Part shown: piece by piece, positions 1-7,499 of the stretch
How the letters are laid out: the number at the start of each line of letters is the position of its first letter
Position numbering within the stretch: position 1 is the first letter of the stretch
Assembly (NCBI RefSeq): GCF_001423485.1
Contig: NZ_LMOD01000002.1
Span: 826,520 to 890,519, forward strand
Reading direction: 5' to 3'
Length of the DNA: 64,000 bases
DNA from: Microbacterium sp. Leaf320
Lineage (GTDB): Bacteria; Actinomycetota; Actinomycetes; Actinomycetales; Microbacteriaceae
Made by a program: the position numbers and the translations under genes
The notes under the pieces: model-generated
Databases searched by the model: none
Seen by the model: the letters and a program-made list of their open reading frames with translations, nothing else
Told to the model about the DNA's origin: nothing

Positions 1-807
1 GACGGCCCGCCCATGCCCGGCGTGCACTTCGCCCCCAGCGACAGCACTGGCGATGACTCCGACGTCGACACGGATGCAGGTGCGGGCGCAGACGGTGACG
101 AAGCCGACCCTTTCAATTCGGATCCGCGGTGTGTGCTCGATGACCGCACCGCGTCGCAGAAGCGCCACGATGCTCTGGCGATGGTGTTCGCGATCGCTGC
201 CCGGCACAACGACATGCCCACCCTCGGCGGTTCCGCACCGGTCCTCGTCGTGAACGTCGGCGCGAAAGACCTTGCCGGCCACGGCTCGCACGGCGACGGG
301 GCGGCCTTCGGGAACGCTGCGTCCGGAACGAGCGGCGAACACGGCAATGGCGGGTGGGCGACGATCCCTGGGTCCGGTGCCCACGTGCCCGTCTCCGTCG
401 CCGCGCACGTCGGATGCGCCGGCACCATCCAACGGGTTCTCATGGATGAGGGCAGGATCATCGGCATCACAACCACCGACCGGGTGTTCACGGTGCATCA
501 ACGGCGGGCGATCGTCGCCCGCGACAAAGAGTGTCTGATTCCCGGATGTCATGTTCCGGCGTCGTGGTGTGAGATCCACCACGTCGTGGAGCATGCGAGG
601 GGTGGGCCAACGCATACGGATAACGGTGTGCCGTTGTGCTGGTGGCATCACCGAGGTCTGGGCAGCTCCGGGTGGGAGATCCGGATGGACGGCGGCGTCC
701 CACAAGTGCGAGGTCCGAGATGGTGGGACCCCGAGCAACGATGGCGCACACCGAGACTCAGCCTCCCGGTGAACGCGCACGTTCGGGGTGCCTCGATGCG
801 GGTCTGA
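1..807 (+). CDS. 13E12/DUF222-family HNH endonuclease-like protein (3' part)
   Basis: The reading frame is already open at base 1, so the gene begins upstream and only its C-terminal part is seen. The end carries an HNH nuclease signature: a CxxxxC pair (ECLIPGC), then CEIHHVVEHARGG, a DN pair and a WWHH segment. This layout is typical of the 13E12-repeat/DUF222 proteins, which occur in many copies in actinobacterial genomes. The stretch before the HNH core is Asp/Gly/Ala-rich and poorly conserved. DNA cleavage is inferred from the HNH motif only; the cellular role of this family is not established. A three-copy 17-bp repeat lies downstream. Confidence 0.85.
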   Translation, partial: DGPPMPGVHFAPSDSTGDDSDVDTDAGAGADGDEADPFNSDPRCVLDDRTASQKRHDALAMVFAIAARHNDMPTLGGSAPVLVVNVGAKDLAGHGSHGDGAAFGNAASGTSGEHGNGGWATIPGSGAHVPVSVAAHVGCAGTIQRVLMDEGRIIGITTTDRVFTVHQRRAIVARDKECLIPGCHVPASWCEIHHVVEHARGGPTHTDNGVPLCWWHHRGLGSSGWEIRMDGGVPQVRGPRWWDPEQRWRTPRLSLPVNAHVRGASMRV

Positions 808-863
808 CCCGACGGCGCCGTCAGGAGTGGAACACGGCCATGAGCACAGACGTCACAGGCGTC

Positions 864-914
864 AGTGAAGGTCTCACATCAGTGAAGGTCTCACATCGGT
901 GAAGGTCTCACGTT
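864..914. repeat. Three tandem 17-bp repeats between convergent genes
   Basis: Units at 864-880, 881-897 and 898-914 share the core GTGAAGGTCTCAC. Each unit is itself a near-palindrome (GTGA-N5-TCAC). The array lies between the HNH gene and the convergent gene ending at 969. There is no gene in 808-968. Confidence 0.8.
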
Positions 915-968
915 CGAACTCTGGCAGCCGCCCATCGGGCAGTGGAACCGCGTGCAGTTGAACCGCGA

Positions 969-1559
969 TCACGCAGGCCCGAGGCGGAGCACCTCGGGTG
1001 ACTCGCCTCCGGACAGCTCGTCCGCGATCCGGATGCTGCGGGCCAGGTCGTCGAGCGCGCCGTCGAGAGTGCCGAAGCGCTCCCGCTCGCTGCAGACCGC
1101 GGTCAGCGTCACCAGATGGGTACCGGTGTCCCACGTGTACGTCGCGAACGGAGGACTCGCGGGCGACGGCGGCATCGCCACCACGAGCTTCTCGCCCGCA
1201 CCCAGCCACCGGCTCGAGAACGACACGGTGTCGTCGTAGTCCATCGGCATGGATGCGCGAGCGATACGTACCTCGGGGGTCAGCGCCTGCACGGTGGCCA
1301 TCGCGACGACGAGCTCCGGGTCGGCCTTCCATGTCCACACGAGAACGCGCCCGTCGGCCCTACGCATCAGCAGGGGAGCGGCCTGGCTCATCGCCCACGC
1401 GCCGAATCGGGAACCGGGTCGTTCCGTGACGCCGATCGCCGAGTTCACCTGCCCCAACAGCATCCGGATGGCGGCCTTGCGGTGCCGTCGACCCTTCCAG
1501 CCGAGCGAATCGGTGACGGGGATCCACTGCTGGGGGTCGGCGTCGGCTGTCAGTCGCAT
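969..1559 (-). CDS. Conserved hypothetical protein, 196 aa
   Basis: I do not recognise a family. The protein is soluble, with no signal peptide or membrane segment, and has an alternating beta-rich pattern, including a WTWKADPELV segment and a TYTWDTGTHLVTLT segment. The ATG at 1559 is chosen because a TACCGT -10 box (1566-1571) ends exactly six bases before it, the leaderless arrangement seen across this window. The same frame stays open far upstream, but that is only the antisense shadow of the glycosyltransferase at 1680. The gene is divergent from that glycosyltransferase, with about 120 bases between them. Confidence 0.75.
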   Translation of the reverse strand: MRLTADADPQQWIPVTDSLGWKGRRHRKAAIRMLLGQVNSAIGVTERPGSRFGAWAMSQAAPLLMRRADGRVLVWTWKADPELVVAMATVQALTPEVRIARASMPMDYDDTVSFSSRWLGAGEKLVVAMPPSPASPPFATYTWDTGTHLVTLTAVCSERERFGTLDGALDDLARSIRIADELSGGESPEVLRLGPA

Positions 1560-1679
1560 GCCTCCACGGTAGGGGGTGAGGCTGAGGGATGCCGGTATGC
1601 CTCGGAGGCTCGAACAGGCCCCTCGGGTAGAGTGGCCAGCGCCCGATCGGGCTCTTTGACCGCCGTACCGTAAGGCAGA

Positions 1680-2906
1680 ATGTCCTCCTCTACCTCCGAT
1701 CCGACGAGTGCACCCGACGTCGCCCCCGACCCCGGGCAGCGCCCGCTGCGCATCCTGATCGGATGCGACACCTTCGCGCCCGACATCAATGGCGCCGCCC
1801 GTTTCGCCGAACGCCTCGCGGCAGGTCTCGTGCAGCGGGGAGAAGACGTGCATGTGGTCGCCCCGAACGTGGCCTACCGCCGCACGCCCGCGCAGACCGA
1901 GGTCATCGAAGGTGAACCGATGACGATGCATCGCCTTCCCTCGGTGCGCTGGGCTCCCCACGACTGGCTGCGCTTCGTCTGGCCGTGGCGCGTGAAGCAT
2001 TACGCGCGCAAGATCTTCGACAGCGTGCAGCCCGACGTCGTGCACATCCAGTCGCACATCGTGATCGGCCGCGGCCTCGCCCGCATCGCGCACGAGCGCG
2101 GCATCCCGGTGATCGCCACGAACCACGTGATGGCCGAGAACATCCTCGACCACACGACCATGCCCAAATGGGTCGATGACCTCGTGCTGCGCTGGGCCTG
2201 GGGCGACGCGAAGCGCACATTCGCCCTGACGCGCGCGATCACCACACCGACGCGTCGTGCGGCCGACTTCCTCGAGCGCACCGTCGCCGTCGAGAACGTG
2301 ATCCCGGTCAGCTGCGGCATCGACCGCACCCAGTACACGCCGGTGATCGCTCCGCGCGAGAAGAACCGCATCATCTTCGTCGGCCGACTGACCGCCGAGA
2401 AGCAGGTCGAGGTGATCCTCGAGGCCATGACGAAGCTCGACCCGGCGCTCGACGCGACCTTCGACATCGTCGGCGGCGGCGACCAGCGCAAGCAGCTCGA
2501 GAGCCTCGCGACCCAGCTGGGTCTCGCCGACCGGGTGACCTTCCACGGTCGAACGACCGACGAGGAACTGCGGGCCCTGCTGTCGCGCGCCTCGGTCTTC
2601 ACGATCGCGTCGATCGCCGAGCTGCAGTCGATCGCCACCATGGAGGCCATGGCCTCGGCTCTGCCGATCGTCGCAGCGGATGCCGTCGCACTGCCGCACC
2701 TCGTGCACGACGGCGAGAACGGCTACCTGTTCGAGCCCGGCAATGTGGATGCGCTCGCCGCGCGAGTCACCGACGTGCTCACCGCCTCGCCGGGAGAGTA
2801 CGCCCGGATGCAGCAGGCATCGCTCGACGGCGTCGCGATCCACGACATCAACCGCACACTTGACACGTTCGAGGCGCTGTACCGCGACGAGCCGCTGCCC
2901 GAGTGA
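1680..2906 (+). CDS. GT4-family glycosyltransferase
   Basis: This 408-aa GT-B fold transferase resembles actinobacterial alpha-mannosyltransferases (PimB/MgtA type) that build cytoplasmic-face lipoglycans. The N-terminal Rossmann half starts around residues 22-60 with a Gly-rich acceptor loop (FAPDINGAARFAE). The donor half carries FVGRLTAEKQ (about residue 235) and the EX7E motif as ELQSIATME (about residues 312-320), followed by EAMASALPIVA. The exact donor and acceptor cannot be read from the sequence. Its stop overlaps the GTG of the next glycosyltransferase by four bases, so the two are translationally coupled and probably act in one glycolipid or envelope glycan pathway. Confidence 0.9.
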   Translation: MSSSTSDPTSAPDVAPDPGQRPLRILIGCDTFAPDINGAARFAERLAAGLVQRGEDVHVVAPNVAYRRTPAQTEVIEGEPMTMHRLPSVRWAPHDWLRFVWPWRVKHYARKIFDSVQPDVVHIQSHIVIGRGLARIAHERGIPVIATNHVMAENILDHTTMPKWVDDLVLRWAWGDAKRTFALTRAITTPTRRAADFLERTVAVENVIPVSCGIDRTQYTPVIAPREKNRIIFVGRLTAEKQVEVILEAMTKLDPALDATFDIVGGGDQRKQLESLATQLGLADRVTFHGRTTDEELRALLSRASVFTIASIAELQSIATMEAMASALPIVAADAVALPHLVHDGENGYLFEPGNVDALAARVTDVLTASPGEYARMQQASLDGVAIHDINRTLDTFEALYRDEPLPE

Positions 2907-4123
2907 CGGCCCGCGCCATGCACATCGTCTTCTTCGGCGATCAGCACCTGGACTCCCTCGGCGGGGCGCAGGTGTCGATGCGGCTGCAGCGCGAGTTCCT
3001 CGAGCGCGCAGGCCATACGGTGACCGTGGTCGCCCCGAAGATGCACGGGTCGCGTACCTCGGATGCCGCGGATCCCTCGAACGTCGACCTGCCGTCCATA
3101 CCGATCACCGTCGACCGCGAGTACTCGATGAGCTGGCCCGGACGGGCGACCGATCGCTTCCTCGATCGCGCGATGACTCATCGTCCGCCTGTCGACCTCG
3201 TGCACGTGCAGGCCGATTTCTGGGGTGCGTTCATCGGTCACCGGTACGCGGCGCGCCACGGCATTCCGGTCGTGCACACCCTGCACAACCGGGTCGACGT
3301 CGGCATCGCCGCGGTCACCCCGCTGCATCGCCCCGTGCTCGGAGTGCTGAACTTCTGGCGGCGCCGAGCACTGCACGGTGTGGCAGCGCCGGTGGGTGGA
3401 GTCGATGGCTGGGCGTTCCTGCGCGGCATCGCGAGAGGTGCATCGGCGGTGACCGCCCCTTCGACCCACTTCGCTCGCCGCCTCGAGGAGCATGACGTAT
3501 TCATCCCCGTAGACGTCGTCTGGAACGGCATCGACGACGACGTGCGCGAGGCGACGCTCGCCGCCGCGCCGACGGATCGCGCGCCCGGTCGGCCCCGTTT
3601 CGTGTGGCTGGGACGCATGAGTCCCGAGAAGCGACTGCTGCCGTTCCTCGAGGCCTTCGTCGCCTCGGGTGTCGACGCGGAGCTCGAGATCATCGGCGGC
3701 GGTGCGCAGCGCGCGGCGGCTGAGAAGATCGTGGCCGGGCACTCGAATGTGCGTTTCGCCGGCAAGCTCAGCTATCAGGACACCCTCGCCCGCATCGCCT
3801 CCGCCGACGCGCTCGTGCAGACCTCGATCGGTTTCGAGACCCAGGGCATGACGCCCTTCGAGGCCGCGACTCTCGGTACGCCGTCGGTGATCAGCGACCC
3901 CGACATCGCATCCGAGCTCGGCGGCGGGCTCTGGGCCGTCCCGGGCGCCGCGGGCACTGAGGCGCAGCGCAAGGCCGGTCTCGTCGAGACTCTGCGCCGC
4001 GCGGCATCCGACATCGCCGCAGGCACCGCACCGGTGCCGATGCGCGAGGTCTCGGAGGCGTTCCGTCAGTCGTCGCGCACGGCCGCGATGATCGAGGTCT
4101 ACGAGCGCGTGCTCGCCGACTGA
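2903..4123 (+). CDS. Glycosyltransferase family 4 protein
   Basis: This 406-aa second transferase has a typical GT4 layout: FFGDQHLDSLGGAQVS near the N-terminus, HTLHNRVDVG in the middle, WLGRMSPEKRLLPFLEAF at about residue 235, and a C-terminal EX7E region seen as ETQGMTPFEAATLGTPSVI. The GTG at 2903 sits inside the stop of the upstream gene (GTGA overlap); an ATG at 2918 is the alternative start. Coupling to the first transferase suggests successive sugar additions. Donor sugar and acceptor are unknown. A degenerate tandem repeat follows the stop. Confidence 0.88.
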   Translation: MTARAMHIVFFGDQHLDSLGGAQVSMRLQREFLERAGHTVTVVAPKMHGSRTSDAADPSNVDLPSIPITVDREYSMSWPGRATDRFLDRAMTHRPPVDLVHVQADFWGAFIGHRYAARHGIPVVHTLHNRVDVGIAAVTPLHRPVLGVLNFWRRRALHGVAAPVGGVDGWAFLRGIARGASAVTAPSTHFARRLEEHDVFIPVDVVWNGIDDDVREATLAAAPTDRAPGRPRFVWLGRMSPEKRLLPFLEAFVASGVDAELEIIGGGAQRAAAEKIVAGHSNVRFAGKLSYQDTLARIASADALVQTSIGFETQGMTPFEAATLGTPSVISDPDIASELGGGLWAVPGAAGTEAQRKAGLVETLRRAASDIAAGTAPVPMREVSEAFRQSSRTAAMIEVYERVLAD

Positions 4124-4129
4124 GGCGCT

Positions 4130-4220
4130 GTTCTCGGATTCGGGCTCTCGGAGTCCGGCTCTCGAGACACGGCTCTCGGAGGCGCGGCTCTCAGATTCCG
4201 GCTCTCGGAGCCCGGCTCTC
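4130..4220. repeat. Degenerate tandem repeat of GGCTCTCGGAG units
   Basis: About six imperfect copies of a 12-16 bp unit (consensus GGCTCTCGGAGNC) fill the whole gap between the convergent stop codons of the glycosyltransferase and the membrane protein gene. On the minus strand the units read TGAGAGCCGGG and echo the TGA-GAGCC at the stop of the membrane protein gene. Confidence 0.75.
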
Positions 4221-4794
4221 AGTACCCGAAGTAGTGAAACACGCTGGACACCCATGCGACGAGCGATCCGACGATCGTGCTTCCCGCCAGGCCGATCGCG
4301 ATCGCCGCCAGCAGCCGCGGCGCCGGGCGCTGCACCGCGATGATGCCGATCACCAGGCCGATCGTGGCCATCGCCAAGACGACCAGGTTCACGAGATTCG
4401 ACAGGAAGTCGACGATCCCGAAACCCATGCTCATGTACATGAGGGGAGTGAGGAGTTGGAAGACCAATGCCATTCCGGCCCCGACCACCGCGAGGAGGAA
4501 AGCCAGGCGGCCGAGCGCCCCGGACCGGGCTCTCTGGCTCGGCGCGTGCGGCTGCGCGGGCGCTCCGTAGGGCTGGCCAGGCTGGGTGTAGGGCTGACCG
4601 GGTGTTCCGTAGGGCTGGGTGTAGGGCTGACCGGGCTGGGTGTAGGGCTGGCCGGGTGCTCCGTACGGCTGACCGGGCTGGGCGTACGGCTGACCGGGCT
4701 GGGTGTGGGGCTGACCGGGCTGGGGGTGGGGCTGGGCGTAGGGCCGGCCGGGTGCTCCATAGGGCGGGCCGGGCTGCTGCTGTGATTCGCTCAT
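4219..4794 (-). CDS. Pro/Gln-rich membrane protein, paralogue 1
   Basis: The 191-aa product has a cytoplasm-type N-terminal half made of about ten GQPY(T/A/G)QP-like units (residues 8-85), then a basic stretch. Three or four hydrophobic segments follow (around LAFLLAVVGAGMALVF, MGFGIVDFLSNLVNLVVLAMATIGLVIGIIAV and LLAAIAIGLAGSTIVGSLVAWVSSVF). It shares this layout and a similar tail (W-S-x-F-Y/H) with the gene directly upstream (4810-5367). Proline-rich repeat plus small TM bundle is common in actinobacterial DUF4190-like proteins of unknown function. It lies 15 bases behind its paralogue and is probably cotranscribed. Confidence 0.8.
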   Translation of the reverse strand: MSESQQQPGPPYGAPGRPYAQPHPQPGQPHTQPGQPYAQPGQPYGAPGQPYTQPGQPYTQPYGTPGQPYTQPGQPYGAPAQPHAPSQRARSGALGRLAFLLAVVGAGMALVFQLLTPLMYMSMGFGIVDFLSNLVNLVVLAMATIGLVIGIIAVQRPAPRLLAAIAIGLAGSTIVGSLVAWVSSVFHYFGY

Positions 4795-4809
4795 GAGGGC
4801 TCCGGACGC

Positions 4810-5367
4810 TCAGTAGGACAACGCGTAGAAGAGGTTCGACATCCACGAGACCACGATGCCGATGATCTGGCCGGCGGAGATGCCGATCGCGATGCCCGCG
4901 AGTACCTGCTGATTCGGTCGCCGCACGGACATCAGACCCAGGATGAGCGCCGCGACCGAGACGACGAGCACGAGTCCACTGCCGATCGTCCCGAACACGC
5001 CGATCGACGACGGGTCGGCGAGGGTCCGGATCATCACCGGGTAGGAAATGGTGACGATGAGGCCGATGCCGAGCGCGGCCAGCGCCACGATCAACGCGAG
5101 ACGGCCGAGCGGTGCGCCGGTGTGCGCCGGGGAGGATGCGGGGGGCGCGAAGCCGGGTACGCCGGAGCCAGCATGCGGCGCCGCCGGATGCTGCTGCCCG
5201 GCGTGCTGCGTCTGCCCGGCGGGCTGCGGCTGCGCGGTGGGGTGCGACTGCGCGGCGGGCTGCGGCTGCGCGGAGGGCTGCACGCCAGGAGACTGCGGGG
5301 CGCGATGCCCGTCGCCCTGCGGGGGAGTTCCGTACTGCTGCGCGGGAGGCTGCTGCGGCTCGCTCAT
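4810..5367 (-). CDS. Pro/Gln/Ala-rich membrane protein, paralogue 2
   Basis: This 185-aa protein begins MSEPQQPPAQQYG. It has a low-complexity AQPQPA/AGQTQHAG region up to about residue 80, then four hydrophobic segments ending VSWMSNLFYALSY. Fold and layout match the gene at 4219-4794, so they are tandem paralogues. I place the start at the ATG at 5367: a TACGCT -10 box (5375-5380) stands seven bases upstream, and the longer open frame upstream has no family support. Function unknown; a small envelope protein is likely. Confidence 0.8.
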   Translation of the reverse strand: MSEPQQPPAQQYGTPPQGDGHRAPQSPGVQPSAQPQPAAQSHPTAQPQPAGQTQHAGQQHPAAPHAGSGVPGFAPPASSPAHTGAPLGRLALIVALAALGIGLIVTISYPVMIRTLADPSSIGVFGTIGSGLVLVVSVAALILGLMSVRRPNQQVLAGIAIGISAGQIIGIVVSWMSNLFYALSY

Positions 5368-5432
5368 GGTCTCGAGCGTAGCCGCGCATCCGGCGAGCGG
5401 GGAAGCCTCCCCGAGGAACCCTCCGGCGAAGG

Positions 5433-5594
5433 TCAGCGGTACGTGTGCCCTGCCTCGGCGCGGTCGAGCGTGTCGTGGTCGGCGACGCGCGACCAATCGG
5501 TGGGCACGTGACGGTATCCGTCGCGGCGGAGTTCGACGATGGTGGCGATCAGCGCCCACGCGCCGAGTGCGAGAAGTACGATGAGAAGGATCAT
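5433..5594 (-). CDS. Small membrane protein, 53 aa
   Basis: One N-terminal hydrophobic helix (MILLIVLLALGAWALIATIV) is followed by a charged tail containing GYRHVPTDWSRV. The ATG at 5594 follows a TAGCGT -10 box (5602-5607) with a seven-base gap, which supports a short real gene. It is divergent from the AraC-type regulator at 5695, and the shared promoter region carries several CTGCCA/TGGCAG half-sites, so the regulator may control it. Function unknown. Confidence 0.7.
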   Translation of the reverse strand: MILLIVLLALGAWALIATIVELRRDGYRHVPTDWSRVADHDTLDRAEAGHTYR

Positions 5595-5620
5595 GGCAGA
5601 AACGCTACGATCACTCTTGA

Positions 5621-5638
5621 TCTGCCACGAGTGGCAGA
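5621..5638. promoter_or_regulatory. Perfect 18-bp palindrome and flanking half-sites, likely operator
   Basis: TCTGCCAC-GA-GTGGCAGA is a perfect inverted repeat. Extra copies of the half-site occur at 5594-5600 (TGGCAGA) and 5661-5666 (CTGCCA), with a weaker one near 5672. The cluster sits between the divergent small membrane protein gene and the DJ-1/AraC regulator gene, and overlaps where their promoters should be. Binding by that regulator is inferred. Confidence 0.65.
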
Positions 5639-5694
5639 ATAGACTGCGATCGTACGAAAACTGCCAACCTGACTGCCGACTCCGGGAGAGCGTC

Positions 5695-6672
5695 ATGATG
5701 AAGACTGTCGCCTGTGTCGTGCAGGACGGATTCGCGCCGTTCGAGTTCGGTCTCGCCTGCGAAGCCTTCGGTCTCGACCGATCGAATGACGGTGTGCCCA
5801 ACTTCGACTTCCGAGTGATCGCTCCGCATCCGGGTGTCGTGAAGTCCAAGCTCGGCTTCTCCATCAATGTCGAGCACGACCTCTCGTTCGCCTATGAGGC
5901 CGACCTCGTGGTGCTCTGCCCTGTGCCGCGGGAGTACTGGCCGAACATCGATCCGCTGCTGCTCGACGTCGCCCGCGACGCGGTGGCGCGCGGTGCGTGG
6001 CTGCTGACGATCTGCAGCGCCTCGTTCATCCTCGGTGCAGCCGGAGTTCTCGACGGTCGCCGCGCGACCACGCACTGGATGTACTCCGACGTGATGGCCG
6101 AGATGTACCCGCAGATCGACATCGACCCCGACGTGCTCTTCGTGCAGGACGGAAGGATCATCACGAGCGCCGGCACCGCCGCCGGGATCGACGCCTGCCT
6201 GCACCTGCTGCGCCAGGAGCTCGGCGCCGAGCTGACGAACCGCATCGCCCGTCGCATGGTGGTGCCGCCGCAGCGCGACGGCGGGCAGGCGCAGTTCATC
6301 GACCGCCCGATCCCGGTGGTTCCGAGCGATTCGCTCGCCGCGGTCGCCGACTGGGCGGTCGAGCATCTGCGCGACGACCTGGGTGTCGATCAGCTCGCCG
6401 CGCGGGCGCTCATGTCGCCTCGCACCTTCGCCCGGCGCTTCAAGGCCGAGTACGGCGCGACCCCCGCGGCCTGGCTGGCCCGCCAGCGAGTGCTGCACGC
6501 CCAGCGGCTGCTCGAGCGCAGCGACCTCGCGCTCGAGCAGATCGCCGACGAATGCGGCTTCGGCTCGGCAGCGGTGCTGCGACAGAACTTCTCGCGCGTG
6601 CTCGGCACGACCCCGACCGCCTATCGGGCGCGCTTCTCATGCGTCGATGACGCGGAGACCAGCGCGGCCTGA
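5695..6672 (+). CDS. DJ-1/PfpI-AraC (GlxA/FtrA-type) transcriptional regulator
   Basis: The 325-aa protein joins an N-terminal class-I glutamine-amidotransferase-like (DJ-1) domain, about residues 1-165, to a C-terminal AraC double helix-turn-helix (about residues 215-315). The first domain shows FAPFEFGLACEAFG and LTICSASFILGAAGVLDGRRATTHW, with the nucleophile-position cysteine in TICSAS. The second shows MSPRTFARRFKAEYG and IADECGFGS. The start is the ATG pair at 5695/5698 behind a GGGAG ribosome site; the frame is open further upstream without support. It is divergent from a small membrane protein and next to a CTGCCA operator cluster. The inducer is unknown. CCTGA echoes follow its stop. 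Confidence 0.88.
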   Translation: MMKTVACVVQDGFAPFEFGLACEAFGLDRSNDGVPNFDFRVIAPHPGVVKSKLGFSINVEHDLSFAYEADLVVLCPVPREYWPNIDPLLLDVARDAVARGAWLLTICSASFILGAAGVLDGRRATTHWMYSDVMAEMYPQIDIDPDVLFVQDGRIITSAGTAAGIDACLHLLRQELGAELTNRIARRMVVPPQRDGGQAQFIDRPIPVVPSDSLAAVADWAVEHLRDDLGVDQLAARALMSPRTFARRFKAEYGATPAAWLARQRVLHAQRLLERSDLALEQIADECGFGSAAVLRQNFSRVLGTTPTAYRARFSCVDDAETSAA

Positions 6673-6697
6673 TCGCCTGATCCGCCTGATCCGCCTG
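6667..6697. repeat. Tandem 8-9 bp echoes of the stop region
   Basis: The regulator's final Ala codon and stop (GCC-TGA context) are repeated as CGCCTGATC units at 6675-6683 and 6684-6692, followed by a partial copy. The copies are not in frame with the gene. Confidence 0.6.
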
Positions 6698-6729
6698 CTC
6701 GTGCCGGTCGGCTCCTGCTCGGCGCTCTC

Positions 6730-7431
6730 TCAGTGGTCCCAGTGCCCGGGGCTCGGGAGTGCGCGGTAGTCGACCTCGACGCCTGCGGGGGTGACGGATG
6801 CCGTGCAGTACAGCAGCGACTGCGTGGGATACCCGTGCGGGCGGTTGTCGCGGATGATCGCCCTGTCATCCTCGGGGTCCAGTCGGGCGGACGACGCGAG
6901 CAGCGAGATCCACTCGCCTGTCCAGTCAGCGCTCGCGGCAGCCGGGCCCAGAGCGCGGAACTCCGGCAGCCAGGCGGCGATGCGTGGGGTCTCGGAGTCA
7001 TCGAGATCGTCGTGCGCGATCATGTGGATGCCGTCAGCGATCGGGGTCTCGCGCAACTCGGCGCCGTCCCAGCTCAGCACGCGCGATCCCTCGGGGCGCA
7101 CCTCGAGCAGGTTGAACCCGTGCATGGGCAGCGGTGCGATCGGCGACCTGCCAGCCACCGACTCGAGCGCGAGCGATCCGCGTGACACGGCGACGTCGTC
7201 GGCGAGATCGCCCACGTCGGCGCGGTTGAGAAGCACGGCGAGACGGCGTTTCTCGGGGTTAACCGCGAGCCAGGCGCCGCCCGCCCGCCGGTCGCGGATC
7301 CCCGAGACCCCGGGGTGCGCGTCCGGCCACCATTCGCCGAGAGCATCCCACTCGCGCTGAGGATCCTCATCGCGCACCGCGAGCAGACGCGCGGTGTCGA
7401 GTCCTGCCACATCGATCACCACGGTGCACAC
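6730..7431 (-). CDS. NRDE (TANGO2) family protein
   Basis: The 233-aa product begins MCTVVIDVAG and contains the family's N-R-D-E counterpart region: AVRDEDPQREW, and HPGVSGIRDRRAGGAWLAVN, followed by AVLLNRAD. The family is defined by an N-terminal cysteine after the initiator residue and an Ntn-hydrolase-like layout, and eukaryotic TANGO2 is linked to acyl-CoA or haem handling. The bacterial role is not established. The GTG at 7431 is chosen because it gives the conserved M-C start and has a TAGACT box (7439-7444) seven bases upstream. It is divergent from coaBC. Confidence 0.85.
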   Translation of the reverse strand: MCTVVIDVAGLDTARLLAVRDEDPQREWDALGEWWPDAHPGVSGIRDRRAGGAWLAVNPEKRRLAVLLNRADVGDLADDVAVSRGSLALESVAGRSPIAPLPMHGFNLLEVRPEGSRVLSWDGAELRETPIADGIHMIAHDDLDDSETPRIAAWLPEFRALGPAAASADWTGEWISLLASSARLDPEDDRAIIRDNRPHGYPTQSLLYCTASVTPAGVEVDYRALPSPGHWDH

Positions 7432-7499
7432 GGCTTCAAGTCTAGGAGCGCGGCGCACTACCGGGCCCGCGGCGCTGGATGCTGCGGCAGAATCGAACC

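Noticed and set aside
1..807. A mobile intron or homing endonuclease, because of the HNH motif
   Set aside because: The motif order and flanks fit the widespread 13E12/DUF222 family; no intron or intein boundary is visible.
864..914. GlxR/CRP sites in the 17-bp repeats
   Set aside because: The spacer between GTGA and TCAC is five bases, not six, and the array lies between gene 3' ends.
969..2843. A 624-codon minus-strand open frame covering the first glycosyltransferase
   Set aside because: Only its last 196 codons look like a gene. The rest is antisense to a clear GT4 gene, and its translation is His/Arg/Asp-rich with no family features.
2723..5389. An 888-codon minus-strand open frame across the second glycosyltransferase and the small membrane protein genes
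   Set aside because: It is an Arg/Ala-rich shadow. The glycosyltransferase on the other strand and the two membrane proteins in another frame explain the coding signal.
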